From the NCBI GenBank assembly GCA_035550795.1, contig DASZOL010000069.1, forward strand, positions 7,393 to 71,392: DNA of 64,000 nucleotides, in the 5' to 3' direction. A program made the translations under genes and the position numbers. This DNA is from DASRDR01 sp035550795 (GTDB lineage: Bacteria; Methylomirabilota; Methylomirabilia; Rokubacteriales; DASRDR01). The notes below the pieces were generated by a model. That model did not search any database. It was given only the letters and a program-made list of their open reading frames with translations, and had not been told where the DNA came from. This document shows positions 25,929 to 34,716 of this stretch, piece after piece; position 1 is the first letter of the stretch, and each line of letters starts with the position of its first letter.

Positions 25929-27107
25929 CTACCCCGGCCGCCAGCCACCCGGGCGCAGCGCGGCGACGGCCCCGATCCAGGCGATCCCCGCGGCGATCCA
26001 CCACGTCGCCCGGTAGCCAAACCAGGTCGCCCAGAACCCGAGCAGGACCGATCCGCCGAATATGCCGAGCTCCCACGCCGTGTACAGCGTGCCCATCGCC
26101 CGGCCGCGTTCGGCCGGCGGGACGCGGTCGGCCGTCATCGCCAGCAGTGCGGGCTGCCCGGCACCGAAGCCCAGGCCGTAAAGGGCGGCCGCGCCGAGGA
26201 ACGAGGTCCGCGAAAAGGCCAGCCCCAGCAGGGCCAGGCTCAGGCCGCTGAGGGCGAGCGCCGGCGCGATCACCGCCCGCCGCCCGAAGCGGTCCGACAG
26301 GCGCCCGGCGGGAGACCGCACCGCCAGGCTGACCAGGGCGAACACCGTGAAGAAGAGGCCCGGGTTCCCGAGCTGGCGCTGCTCGGCGAAGAGGGGCAAG
26401 AGCGCCGCGATGCCGCCGTACGACACGTAGAGAGCGAGCACGAGCCCCGACGGGTAGACGGCCGCGGGACTGAACCAGCGGCGCCAGAAGCGGGCGAGCG
26501 CACCGGTGCGGGACGCAGGGGGGAGCGATCCCGGACGGGTCGCCGGCGAGGGGCCGGCCGCCGGGAGCGTCTCCGGCAGCGCCCACGCCAGGGCGAGCGC
26601 CACGACCTCGATCGCGGTCGCCACCAGGAACGTCGCGGTGAAGCCCGCGCGGCTGACGAGCTCGCCGCCCAGGTACGGGCCGGCGGCGAGCGCGACCGCC
26701 GAGGCGAGGCCGTAGGCACCCATCGCCGCGCCGCGCCGCCCGGGAGGCGTGAGATCCGTCGCGATGACGGTGGCCGCCGTCGGACCGAATCCCATGCCTG
26801 TGCCGTGGAACACGCGCAGAAGCAGCAGTCCCGGGATCGTGCCGATGGCCGCGTACCCGAGCGGAGCCAGCGCGAAGATGACGGTGCCAAGGAGGACGAG
26901 CGGACGGCGGCCAATCCGGTCGGCCAGATCGCCCGCGATGGGCCGCAGCACCATCGCGGCGAGCGCGAAGACGCCCATGATGAACCCCACGTGCGCCTCG
27001 CGAGCTCCGAGCCGCGTCGCGTAGAGCGGCATGACCGGCAGCAGGATCTGGAAGCCCAGGTAGAAGAGGAGCGTCGCGAGCCAGAGAACGAGGAACGGAC
27101 GCCGCAC
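25929..27107 (-). CDS. MFS transporter
   Basis: This 392-residue carrier has twelve predicted helices. The loop 2-3 motif is GDLADRIGRRPLVLLG and its counterpart in the second half is GRLSDRFGRRAVIAPA. A longer cytoplasmic loop rich in Pro and Ser lies near the middle (around PAAGPSPATRPGSLPPASR). The GTG start is 22 bases after the transketolase stop, so it may move a sugar or sugar metabolite handled by the same operon. Efflux is also possible, because the family is broad. Confidence 0.9.
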   Translation of the reverse strand: MRRPFLVLWLATLLFYLGFQILLPVMPLYATRLGAREAHVGFIMGVFALAAMVLRPIAGDLADRIGRRPLVLLGTVIFALAPLGYAAIGTIPGLLLLRVFHGTGMGFGPTAATVIATDLTPPGRRGAAMGAYGLASAVALAAGPYLGGELVSRAGFTATFLVATAIEVVALALAWALPETLPAAGPSPATRPGSLPPASRTGALARFWRRWFSPAAVYPSGLVLALYVSYGGIAALLPLFAEQRQLGNPGLFFTVFALVSLAVRSPAGRLSDRFGRRAVIAPALALSGLSLALLGLAFSRTSFLGAAALYGLGFGAGQPALLAMTADRVPPAERGRAMGTLYTAWELGIFGGSVLLGFWATWFGYRATWWIAAGIAWIGAVAALRPGGWRPG

Positions 27108-27129
27108 GCCCGTCGCGGCGCGGGCCGGC

Positions 27130-29136
27130 CTAGCGGCCGAGGAGGGCCCGAGCCCGGGCCACGACGTTCTCGACCGTGAACCCGAGCTCCTTCATCACCA
27201 CCTCGCCTGGCGCCGACGCGCCGAAGCGGTCGATCCCGACGACGGCGCCGGCGCTCCCGACCCACCGTTCCCAGCCGAAGGTCGCGCCCGCCTCCACCGC
27301 GAGGCGCCGTGACACGGCCCCGGGCAGCACCGATTCCTGGTAGTCGGGGGACTCCGCCTGGAACAGCTCCCAGGAGGGCATGCTCACGACGCGGGCGCGG
27401 ACTCCGTCCTTCGCGAGGGCGGCCTGGGCCCCCAGGACGAGCTGGACCTCCGAGCCGGTGCCGATCAGGACGAGCTCGGAAGTGCCGCCCGGCGCGTCCG
27501 CGAGGACATATGCGCCGCGCTGGAGCCCCTCGGCCGGCGCGTAGAGCGCACGGTCGAGGACGGGGAGCTTCTGGCGCGTGAGGACGAGCGCGGTCGGGCC
27601 GTGGCGGCGGGAGAGCGCGACCCGCCAGGCCACCACCGTCTCGGCGGCATCGGCGGGACGGACCACGACCAGGTTCGGCATCGCGCGAAGCGAGGCCAGG
27701 TGCTCGACGGGCTCGTGGGTCGGCCCGTCCTCGCCGACCCCGATCGAGTCGTGCGTCCAGACGTACACGACCGGCAGCTCCGAGAGCGCCGCCAGCCGCA
27801 CCGCCGGGCGCATGTAGTCGGAAAAGACGAAGAACGTGCCACAGAACACGAGGAGGCCGCCGTGGTAGGTGAGGCCGTTCGAGATGGCCCCCATCGCGTG
27901 CTCGCGCACGCCGAAGTGGAGATGCCGGCCGCCCGGCGTGCCGCGCAGGAACGAGCCCGCCGTCTTGACGAGGGTCTTCGTCGACGGCGCGAGGTCGGCG
28001 TCTCCGCCCACGAGATGAGGCAGGCGGGGCGAGACGGCGGCGAGGACGGCGCCGCTGGCATCCCGGGTGGCCACCGGCGTCCCCGCCGGAAACGTCGGAA
28101 GATCCCGGTCCCATCCGGGGGTAAGCGTCCGCGCCTGACCGTGCTCCCACTCGATCGCGAGATCCGGGAAGGCGCGGCGCCAGGCCTCGAGCCGGGCCTG
28201 CCAGTCCGCCTCCCCCCGGGCTCCCCGGGCGAGGGCCTCTCGGAAGCGAGCCACCGCCGCCTCGGGCAGCAAGAACCGCGGCTCGACCGGCCAGCCCAGC
28301 GCCTGCTTCGCGCCCTGGAGCTCCGCATCCCCGAGGGGCTCGCCGTGGGCCTCGTGCGTCCCGGCCTTCTTCGGCGCGCCGTAGCCGATCACGGTCCGCA
28401 CGGCGATGATGGACGGGCGCTCGCCCTCCGCCCGCGCGTCACGAATGGCCTTGTCGATCGCGTCGAGGTCGTTCCCGTCCGGCACCGCCTGGGCGTGCCA
28501 TCCGAGCCCCTCGAAGCGCCGGGGCACGTCCTCCGAGAACGAGAGCGCCGCCTTGCCCGCGAGCGAGACCTGGTTGTCGTCGTAGAGGACGATCAGCTTG
28601 CCGAGCCCGAGGTGCCCGGCCAGCGATGACGCCTCCGCGGCGACCCCCTCCATGAGGTCCCCGTCCGAGCAGATGACGTAGGTGTGGTGGTCGACGATCG
28701 TGTGGCCCGGGCGGTTGAAGCGGGCGGCGAGGTGTCGCTCGGCAATGGCCATGCCCACCGCGTTCGCCAGGCCCTGTCCGAGCGGCCCGGTCGTTGCCTC
28801 CACGCCCGGACTGACGCCGAACTCCGGGTGGCCGGGCGTCCGCGATCCCCATTGACGGAAGCGCTTGAGCTCCTCCAGCGGGAGGTCGTAGCCGGTGAGA
28901 TGGAGCAGCGCATAGAGGAGCATCGAGCCGTGACCGGCAGACAGGACGAACCGGTCGCGATCGGGCCACGCCGGCTGGGCCGGATGGTGTCGGAGAAAGC
29001 GCGTCCAGAGAACGTAGGCCATGGCGGCGGCCCCCATCGGCAGACCGGGATGGCCGGACTTGGCCTGCTGCACCGAGTCGGCCGCGAGGAAGCGGATCGT
29101 GTTGACGCAGAGCTGGTCGAGATCCCGACCGGTCAT
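27130..29136 (-). CDS. tkt: Transketolase
   Basis: This 668-residue thiamine-diphosphate enzyme moves two-carbon units between pentose-phosphate pathway sugars. The pyrophosphate-binding motif is CSDGDLMEGVAAEASSLAGH with the closing DDNQ, and the N-terminal GHPGLPMGAAAMAYVLW block and GHGSMLLYALLHL are canonical. The central domain holds the catalytic HFGVREHAMGAISNGL and the C-terminal third is complete. The ATG at 29136 overlaps the FGGY kinase stop by four bases. That coupling suggests the kinase product enters the pentose-phosphate pathway. Confidence 0.96.
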   Translation of the reverse strand: MTGRDLDQLCVNTIRFLAADSVQQAKSGHPGLPMGAAAMAYVLWTRFLRHHPAQPAWPDRDRFVLSAGHGSMLLYALLHLTGYDLPLEELKRFRQWGSRTPGHPEFGVSPGVEATTGPLGQGLANAVGMAIAERHLAARFNRPGHTIVDHHTYVICSDGDLMEGVAAEASSLAGHLGLGKLIVLYDDNQVSLAGKAALSFSEDVPRRFEGLGWHAQAVPDGNDLDAIDKAIRDARAEGERPSIIAVRTVIGYGAPKKAGTHEAHGEPLGDAELQGAKQALGWPVEPRFLLPEAAVARFREALARGARGEADWQARLEAWRRAFPDLAIEWEHGQARTLTPGWDRDLPTFPAGTPVATRDASGAVLAAVSPRLPHLVGGDADLAPSTKTLVKTAGSFLRGTPGGRHLHFGVREHAMGAISNGLTYHGGLLVFCGTFFVFSDYMRPAVRLAALSELPVVYVWTHDSIGVGEDGPTHEPVEHLASLRAMPNLVVVRPADAAETVVAWRVALSRRHGPTALVLTRQKLPVLDRALYAPAEGLQRGAYVLADAPGGTSELVLIGTGSEVQLVLGAQAALAKDGVRARVVSMPSWELFQAESPDYQESVLPGAVSRRLAVEAGATFGWERWVGSAGAVVGIDRFGASAPGEVVMKELGFTVENVVARARALLGR

Positions 29137-30644
29137 GGAGCCAGCCTCCTCTCGGCGGTCATGTGCGGGACCAGAAGGTCGTAGAGCTGCCGGTGACGGG
29201 TCAGGCCAGCGCGGTAGCGGGCGTGCCGGGCGGGGTCCGGCGCGATGGCCGGCTGCACGGCCGCCGGGGCCGCCTCGAGTGAGGGGATCAGCCCGAGTGC
29301 CTCGCTCGCGAGGAGGGCCGCGCCCCGGCTCGATCCCTCGGCCTCGACCGACGGCGTGAGCGCCACTCCGAGGACGTCCGCCATGATCTGGGTCCACGCG
29401 GGCGAGGCCAGGAGCGCGCCGCCGGTGCCCACGACCTCCTGGAGGCCCGGGCACGCGTCGCAGAGACGCTGGTGGATCATGGCGAATCGGTACGCCACGG
29501 TCTCGAGTCCCGCGCGCACGAGGTCGATGGGCCGCGTCGCGAGCGACAGGCCCACGACGGCGGCCCGCGCACTCGCGACCCACCCGAGGCTCCGCTCGCC
29601 GGCCAGGAACGGGAGCACCGTCAGACCGTGGGCGTCCGCCTCCATCGCGCCGAGCTCCGACTCCACGCGCTCGGGCGAAGGCAGCCGGAGCGTGTCGGTG
29701 AGCCACGCGTAGAGGCTCCCGCCGTTCGACAGGGAGCCCCCGAGCAGCAGGCGCCGCCGATCCACGCGATAGCACCAGAGGCCGTCGGGGATGGCCACCG
29801 ACTCCGCCGGGAAGCAGACCCGCATCGCGCCGGACGTTCCCACCATGAGGGCCGCCCGCGCGGCCGTCGTGCAGCCGGCGCCGACGTTCGAGCACGCGCC
29901 GTCGCCCAGCGCCGGAAACCACGGCGCGCCCGCCAGCAGCGGCCAGCGCGCGGCGTACTCGGGACGGAGGCCGCGGAACGGCTGGTCGCCGTCGACGATC
30001 GGCCCGAAGTGCTCCACGCCGAGCCCGACCACGCCCAGGATGCCCGGGTCCCAGCGTTGCGCCCACTGGTCGAAAAGACCGGTCCCCGACGCCATCGAGA
30101 CGCTCGTGCGCAGCTCGCCGAAGAGGCGGAGACCCAGGTACTCCCCGAACGAGACCCAGCGGCGCGTCGCTTGAAAGGCGGCGTGGTCGCGCTCCCGCAG
30201 CCACCAGAGTCGCGCGGGGAGATAGGACGTGTGGAGCCGGCATCCGACCCGCGCGTGGTACGCCTTCTCGTCGACGCGCGCGCGGAGCGCTTCCACTGCG
30301 CCGACGCTTCGCGTGTCTGCCCAGGAATAGACGGGGGTAGACGGGCGGTCGTCCGGGCCGAGACCGAGCACCGTGTGCCAGAAGGTGCTGGTGGCGACCG
30401 CCGCCACTTCGCCGGCCCGCGACCCGAGCGCGGCGACGAGACCGTCAAGCGTCTCCGCCACGAGCGCGAACAGTCGGTCGGCGTCGATCTCGACCCCCCC
30501 GTCGGGCGTCGTCGTCGCTTCGTACGGCTTCTGGCTGGCGAGGTCGAGCCCCCGGCCACGAGCGTCGAAGGCGAGCGTCCGCACGGAGGACGAGCCCACG
30601 TCGAGCGTGACAACGACCGGCTCGGCCAGTGAGGGCGCGGGCAC
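29133..30644 (-). CDS. FGGY-family carbohydrate kinase
   Basis: This 503-residue sugar kinase of the FGGY family transfers phosphate from ATP to a sugar or sugar acid. The N-terminal phosphate motif is LDVGSSSVRTLAFD, the second-domain signature GDGACSNVGAGC, and the C-terminal adenosine motif GTGGALLASPAWTQIMADVLG. Size and motif order suit gluconokinase or xylulokinase-like members, and the fused transcript with tkt favours a pentose- or gluconate-type substrate. The start is GTG at 30644, with no in-frame ATG nearby. Its promoter must lie in the 86-base gap shared with the divergent SUMF1-fold gene. Confidence 0.9.
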   Translation of the reverse strand: MPAPSLAEPVVVTLDVGSSSVRTLAFDARGRGLDLASQKPYEATTTPDGGVEIDADRLFALVAETLDGLVAALGSRAGEVAAVATSTFWHTVLGLGPDDRPSTPVYSWADTRSVGAVEALRARVDEKAYHARVGCRLHTSYLPARLWWLRERDHAAFQATRRWVSFGEYLGLRLFGELRTSVSMASGTGLFDQWAQRWDPGILGVVGLGVEHFGPIVDGDQPFRGLRPEYAARWPLLAGAPWFPALGDGACSNVGAGCTTAARAALMVGTSGAMRVCFPAESVAIPDGLWCYRVDRRRLLLGGSLSNGGSLYAWLTDTLRLPSPERVESELGAMEADAHGLTVLPFLAGERSLGWVASARAAVVGLSLATRPIDLVRAGLETVAYRFAMIHQRLCDACPGLQEVVGTGGALLASPAWTQIMADVLGVALTPSVEAEGSSRGAALLASEALGLIPSLEAAPAAVQPAIAPDPARHARYRAGLTRHRQLYDLLVPHMTAERRLAP

Positions 30645-30730
30645 GCATTCATGGTAGCAGGGGGCCCGGAAGCCCTGCCACCCGGACGGCGGCGACCCAA
30701 GACGGCAACCGGGGGGCGCGCCCCCGTAGA

Positions 30731-31444
30731 ATGAGCCGGAGAGCGGTGGTGCTTCTGGAGATCCCGGCGGGCTGGTTCTGGATGGGCTGGGACGACGGTC
30801 TGCCCGACGCGCGGCCCGCGCACCACGTGTGGGTCGAGGGGTTCTTGATGGCGCGTGCGCCGGTCACCAACGCCGAGTTCGGCGCGTTCCTGCGCGGCAG
30901 CGCCGCCGCCCCGCCGCCCTTCTGGGCCGACCCGCGGTTCGCCCACCCCGAGCAGCCGGTGGTGGGCGTGAGCTGGGACGAGGCCGTGCGGTTCTGCGAC
31001 TGGCTGACGGGCGAGACGGGCCTTCCGCATCGGCTCCCCACCGAGGCCGAGTGGGAGCGGGCGGCGCGCGGTGGGCGGGAGCGCGCCCGCTATCCGTGGG
31101 GTGATGAGCCACCCGACCGGTGGTTCGGGCCGTCGGCCGGCCCCCTCGCGGCGCCGCCCCGGGTCGGCCAGGGACCGATCAACGGATTCGGCCTGACCGA
31201 CCTCGCCGGCGTCGTCCACGAATGGTGTCTCGACTGGTACGCCGCCGATGCCTACGCGCGGGAGCCCCGCCGCGCGCCGACCGGGCCGCCGCACGGCTCC
31301 CGCCGCGTCTCCCGCGGAGGTGCGTGGCGTCACCAGTCGCCCTGGAGCCCGGTGGCCCACCGCTCGAGCCTCCCGCCCCACCTCCGCTACTCGGACTACG
31401 GCTTCCGGGTGACCCGCGGAGCTGCGCCGGCGCCACCCCGATAG
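30731..31444 (+). CDS. SUMF1/formylglycine-generating-enzyme-fold protein lacking catalytic cysteines
   Basis: This 237-residue protein has the whole FGE-sulfatase fold signature: IPAGWFWMGWDDGLPDARPAHHVWV at the start, APVTNAEFGAFL, PVVGVSWDEAVRFCDWL, RLPTEAEWERAARGG, YPWGDEPP and the ending SRRVSRGGAWRH...YGFRV. The cysteine pair used by real formylglycine-generating enzymes in the C-terminal segment is absent, so sulfatase activation is unlikely. Such members often act as binding modules or as non-heme oxygenase-like proteins. It has no signal peptide. It precedes the LamG-propeller gene by about 260 bases. Confidence 0.88.
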   Translation: MSRRAVVLLEIPAGWFWMGWDDGLPDARPAHHVWVEGFLMARAPVTNAEFGAFLRGSAAAPPPFWADPRFAHPEQPVVGVSWDEAVRFCDWLTGETGLPHRLPTEAEWERAARGGRERARYPWGDEPPDRWFGPSAGPLAAPPRVGQGPINGFGLTDLAGVVHEWCLDWYAADAYAREPRRAPTGPPHGSRRVSRGGAWRHQSPWSPVAHRSSLPPHLRYSDYGFRVTRGAAPAPPR

Positions 31445-31483
31445 CGGGCCCCTCGGCGGCCGCCGGCGTTGAGGACGATCACC

Positions 31484-31514
31484 TTGACAGCCTGGGCGGG
31501 GCCTCGACTATCCT
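31484..31514 (+). promoter_or_regulatory. Candidate promoter upstream of the LamG-propeller gene
   Basis: A perfect TTGACA at 31484-31489 and TATCCT at 31509-31514 are separated by 19 bases, slightly longer than ideal. A second weaker pair starts with TTGACG at about 31588. The transcript would carry a leader of about 185 bases before the coding region. A short ATG frame at 31521 lies in that leader but looks non-coding. Confidence 0.4.
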
Positions 31515-31705
31515 CGGCTCATGCGGCGCGCGATCACCGCGGCAGCACGCCCCCGACCCCCAGATTCGTGGGACCGCGCCTCCTGCCCTTGACGCCACCC
31601 TGACCGCCCGTAACGACGATTCCGGCCCTACCGGCCCGCTGACTGCGCAGGGAGCCGAGCCCCCGCGGCGCACGGTGGGGCCGTCCTCCTGGAGGAGACG
31701 CTACC

Positions 31706-33346
31706 CTGAGCCGACCAGCCGACAGCAGCCTGATCGCCCACTGGCCCTTCACCGCGGACTGCGCGGAGCATCGCGGGGCACGCTTGAGCGTCCGCAACCA
31801 CGGCGTGCAGCTGAGCGAGTTTGGCCCGCGGCGGGGGATGGGGGCCGGGATCTTCGACGGTCGGGGCGCCTTCCTGGAAGTGGACGACCATCCGATCCTC
31901 AGGTGGGGCACGCGGGACTTCACCGTGGCCGCGTGGGTTCACGCCGGCGACGAGAACGGCGACGCGATCGGAGACGTGGTCGCGAAATTCGATCCCGACG
32001 CGCGGAAAGGCTTTCATCTGGGCATCCTCACGAACTCGGGCGTCACCAGCACGACTCAGCCCAACTATCGCAACCTTCACTTCGGCATCGACGATCGGCG
32101 CCCGGCCGCTCGGTGGACCGATTGCGGTCAGCCCGGCCGTGCAGTCTTGGTTGCCGCGCTGAAGGTCGCGAAGAACCGGCTCTATGCGGGCACCCTGGAG
32201 GCGGGCGCCGAGGAGCGCGGACACCTGTGGCGCTACGAGGGCGGGCGGCAGTGGGTCGATCTGGGCGCGCCCATCGGCTGCAACGTGGTCAACTCGGTGG
32301 CCGAGTTCGACGGCGCGCTCTACTGCGGAGTGGGACGCTACATGGGCGTGGGATCGGCGCTCGGGGAGTTGCCGAATCGGACGCCAGGCGGCCAGGTGTA
32401 CCGACTGGATGAGGACGGCCGCTGGACCCGCTGCGGCCACCCGGGGGCGGAGGATGCAACGCCGGAGGACGTGCCGACCGTCGGCTACGCGTCCGGGAAG
32501 GCGGACGACGCCTTCGCCCTGACGGTTTACCGGGGACGTCTGTACTGTGCCAGCAACCATCGCCGCGGCGCGCTCGTCTACCAGGGAGGCGAGGCCTGGG
32601 AGTACATCGGCCCGGACCTGAGGATTCTCTCCTTCACGGTCTATCGTGGCAGTCTCTATGCGCTCATCAACGGGGGCCCGGTGTACCGCTACGAGGGCGG
32701 CTCGGAGTGGGTTTACTGCGGCTGTCCGACGGGATCGACGCAGACCTACGGAGCCGTCACCGCCCAGGGCCGACTCTATGTCGGCACGTGGCCCGAGGGA
32801 GACGTGCACCGCTATGAGGGAGGGGAGACCTGGGCGTCGCTCGGCCGAGTGGGCTACGAGCGGGAGGTCATGGCCATGGCTCTCTACAACGGCAAGGCCT
32901 ACGTCGGCTCACTCCCGATGGCGAACGTCTGGCGAATGGACGGCGAGCAGTTCACATTCATGGGAACGCTGGATTTCGCGTCCGCGCCACTGCGGCGCGT
33001 CTGGTCCATGGCGGTCTTCCGGGGCCAGCTGTTCGCCGGCACGCTTCCCTCCGGGCGCGTCTACTCGATGGAAGCCGGCGCGATGGCGACGTGGGACTCT
33101 GGCTTTCCGACGGGATGGCGCCACGTAGCGGCCATTCGGGACGGGGGCCGTCTCGCCCTCTACGTCGACGGCGGGCGGGTAGCGACCTCGGCCTCCTTCG
33201 CGGCAGCGGACTATGACCTGGACACCGACCGGCCGCTTACGATCGGCTTCGGCGTCAACGACTGCTTCTCCGGGCTCCTGAGCGATCTACGGCTTTACAG
33301 ACGGGCCCTGGGCGATGCGGAGGTGGCGCGCCTGGCCCGGCGGTGA
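31706..33346 (+). CDS. LamG domain interrupted by a seven-bladed beta-propeller, apparent CTG start
   Basis: Counted from CTG 31706 the protein has 546 residues. Residues 5-130 form the first part of a concanavalin/LamG jelly roll (LIAHWPFTAD, AGIFDGRGAFLEV, DFTVAAWVHA). Residues 131-469 hold seven repeats of the form hydrophobic-GRLYxGTxxxG-VYRYEGGxxW-xxxG, giving a seven-bladed propeller. Residues 470-546 finish the jelly roll (WRHVAAIRDGGRLALYVDG, LLSDLRLYRRAL). The first in-frame TTG (31784) would cut off the first LamG strand. CTG 31706 has GGAGGAG at 31691-31697, and no ATG or GTG occurs in frame after the stop at 31640. There is no signal peptide. It is probably carbohydrate-binding; function unknown. 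Confidence 0.8.
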   Translation: MSRPADSSLIAHWPFTADCAEHRGARLSVRNHGVQLSEFGPRRGMGAGIFDGRGAFLEVDDHPILRWGTRDFTVAAWVHAGDENGDAIGDVVAKFDPDARKGFHLGILTNSGVTSTTQPNYRNLHFGIDDRRPAARWTDCGQPGRAVLVAALKVAKNRLYAGTLEAGAEERGHLWRYEGGRQWVDLGAPIGCNVVNSVAEFDGALYCGVGRYMGVGSALGELPNRTPGGQVYRLDEDGRWTRCGHPGAEDATPEDVPTVGYASGKADDAFALTVYRGRLYCASNHRRGALVYQGGEAWEYIGPDLRILSFTVYRGSLYALINGGPVYRYEGGSEWVYCGCPTGSTQTYGAVTAQGRLYVGTWPEGDVHRYEGGETWASLGRVGYEREVMAMALYNGKAYVGSLPMANVWRMDGEQFTFMGTLDFASAPLRRVWSMAVFRGQLFAGTLPSGRVYSMEAGAMATWDSGFPTGWRHVAAIRDGGRLALYVDGGRVATSASFAAADYDLDTDRPLTIGFGVNDCFSGLLSDLRLYRRALGDAEVARLARR

Positions 33347-33393
33347 GGAGGAACCGGCGGCGATCCCTCCCAGGCCGGCCGCCCGACGGCCCA

Positions 33394-34488
33394 CTACCCG
33401 GACGCCAGGCGCCTGAGCTCCCTCTCCATCAGCTCGGCGTCGATCGGCAGGTCCACGGTCTTCCCTGAAAGACCGGACAAGAGCATCGCGTTGCCGATCT
33501 CCAGGGAGCGGATCGCCTCCGCCACCGGGGCCAGGAGCGCTGTTCCCGTCAGGATCGCGTCCCGGAAATTCTCGAGAATCAGAACATGGCTCTCGGGACC
33601 GGCGCCGTCGCCCGCGACGGGGACCTCGATTTCCTTGACCGGCGGCCGGATGAAACGCTCCTTCGTGGTCCGGCTGAACTCGGAGGCGGCGACCTCGTTC
33701 CGGAAGAACCTGAGCTTTCCGGTCTCCGTATCCAGCTCCAGCTTCCCCTTGTCGCCGGCGATTTCCACCCGGTTGGTGCCGGGGGCCTCGCCGGTGGTCA
33801 CGGCGAAAAGCCCTGTGGCTCCGCCTGGGTACTCGAGTATCGCGCTGACGTCGTCCTCCACCTCGATCGGGTGGTACCTGCCGAGACCGATTTTCGCGGT
33901 GACCCGAGCGGGGAGCCCGGTGAACCACTGGAGGAGATCCAGGTCGTGGGAGGCCTGGTTGATCAGCACGCCTCCGCCCTCGCCCGCCCAGGTCGCCCGC
34001 CACCCGCCGCTCGCGTAGTAGGCGTGCGAGCGGAAGATGCCGGTGGCGAGCCAGATGACGCGTCGTATCTCTCCAAGCTCGCCCGCCTCGATCATGGATT
34101 TGATCTTGACGTGCACGGGGCGCGTTCGTTCATTGAAGATGACCCCGAATCGGAGCGCCCCGTCCTTGTGGGCGCCGAGCATGCGCCGGCCGTCCGCGAC
34201 GTGCACGGCCAAGGGCTTGTCGGTCAGCACGTGCAGCCCCCGATTGAGCGCGTCGATGGCGACCTCCGGGTGGCTCCAGTGGGGCGTGGCGATGACGACG
34301 CCGTCGACCTGCCCCGAGGCGATCAATCTCCGGTGGTCCGAGAACTTCTCCCCCGGCAGGTCCTTGATCCTGTCCAGGCTTCGGTTGCAGAGCGCCGTCA
34401 GCTCGAGTCCGGCGATGGACTGGATGGCCTCGGCGTACTGGCGACCCATCTGACCCACGCCAACGACGCCCATCCTCACGCTCGTCAC
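33394..34488 (-). CDS. Gfo/Idh/MocA-family oxidoreductase
   Basis: This 364-residue NAD(P)-dependent sugar or inositol-type dehydrogenase has the Rossmann motif GVVGVGQMGRQYA at the N-terminus, the EKP-like segment as LTDKPLAVHVADG (normally EKP), and the catalytic-domain motif GGGVLINQASHDLDLLQWFTG, where the His-Asp pair is characteristic. I chose the GTG at 34488, which has AAAGGAG eight bases upstream; an ATG at 34473 is also possible. It is divergent from the sugar ABC importer, so it probably acts on the imported compound; that is inference. Confidence 0.93.
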   Translation of the reverse strand: MTSVRMGVVGVGQMGRQYAEAIQSIAGLELTALCNRSLDRIKDLPGEKFSDHRRLIASGQVDGVVIATPHWSHPEVAIDALNRGLHVLTDKPLAVHVADGRRMLGAHKDGALRFGVIFNERTRPVHVKIKSMIEAGELGEIRRVIWLATGIFRSHAYYASGGWRATWAGEGGGVLINQASHDLDLLQWFTGLPARVTAKIGLGRYHPIEVEDDVSAILEYPGGATGLFAVTTGEAPGTNRVEIAGDKGKLELDTETGKLRFFRNEVAASEFSRTTKERFIRPPVKEIEVPVAGDGAGPESHVLILENFRDAILTGTALLAPVAEAIRSLEIGNAMLLSGLSGKTVDLPIDAELMERELRRLASG

Positions 34489-34625
34489 CGCGCGCGCTCC
34501 TTTCGGGGTGCTGCCGTCACGTCCGAGCATCGCAAGGGCCGTCTCCTCCCCGGGGTAGTGTCGCACGAGGCCCGCGAGGGCCGGAGGACGCATCGCGATC
34601 GGCGCACGCGGCGGGCGCACCCCCC

Positions 34626-34654
34626 TTGACATTCCAGGACCCGCCCGCGAAGAT
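34626..34654 (+). promoter_or_regulatory. Candidate promoter for the sugar ABC importer
   Basis: A perfect TTGACA at 34626-34631 is followed after 17 bases by GAAGAT (34649-34654), a weak -10. The GTG start of the binding protein is at 34717, with AGAGGAGG just upstream. The 228-base space is shared with the divergent oxidoreductase gene. Confidence 0.4.
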
Positions 34655-34716
34655 TCGCGGAGCATGCCCCGCCCGATTCTGTCCGGTTTCGGCCACGCGC
34701 GCGAGAGGAGGTTCCC

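Noticed and set aside
31521..31595. Short ATG frame in the leader of the LamG-propeller gene
   Set aside because: It is about two dozen codons, rich in Arg/Ala/Pro, with no ribosome site; it ends well before the coding region and is not coupled to it.
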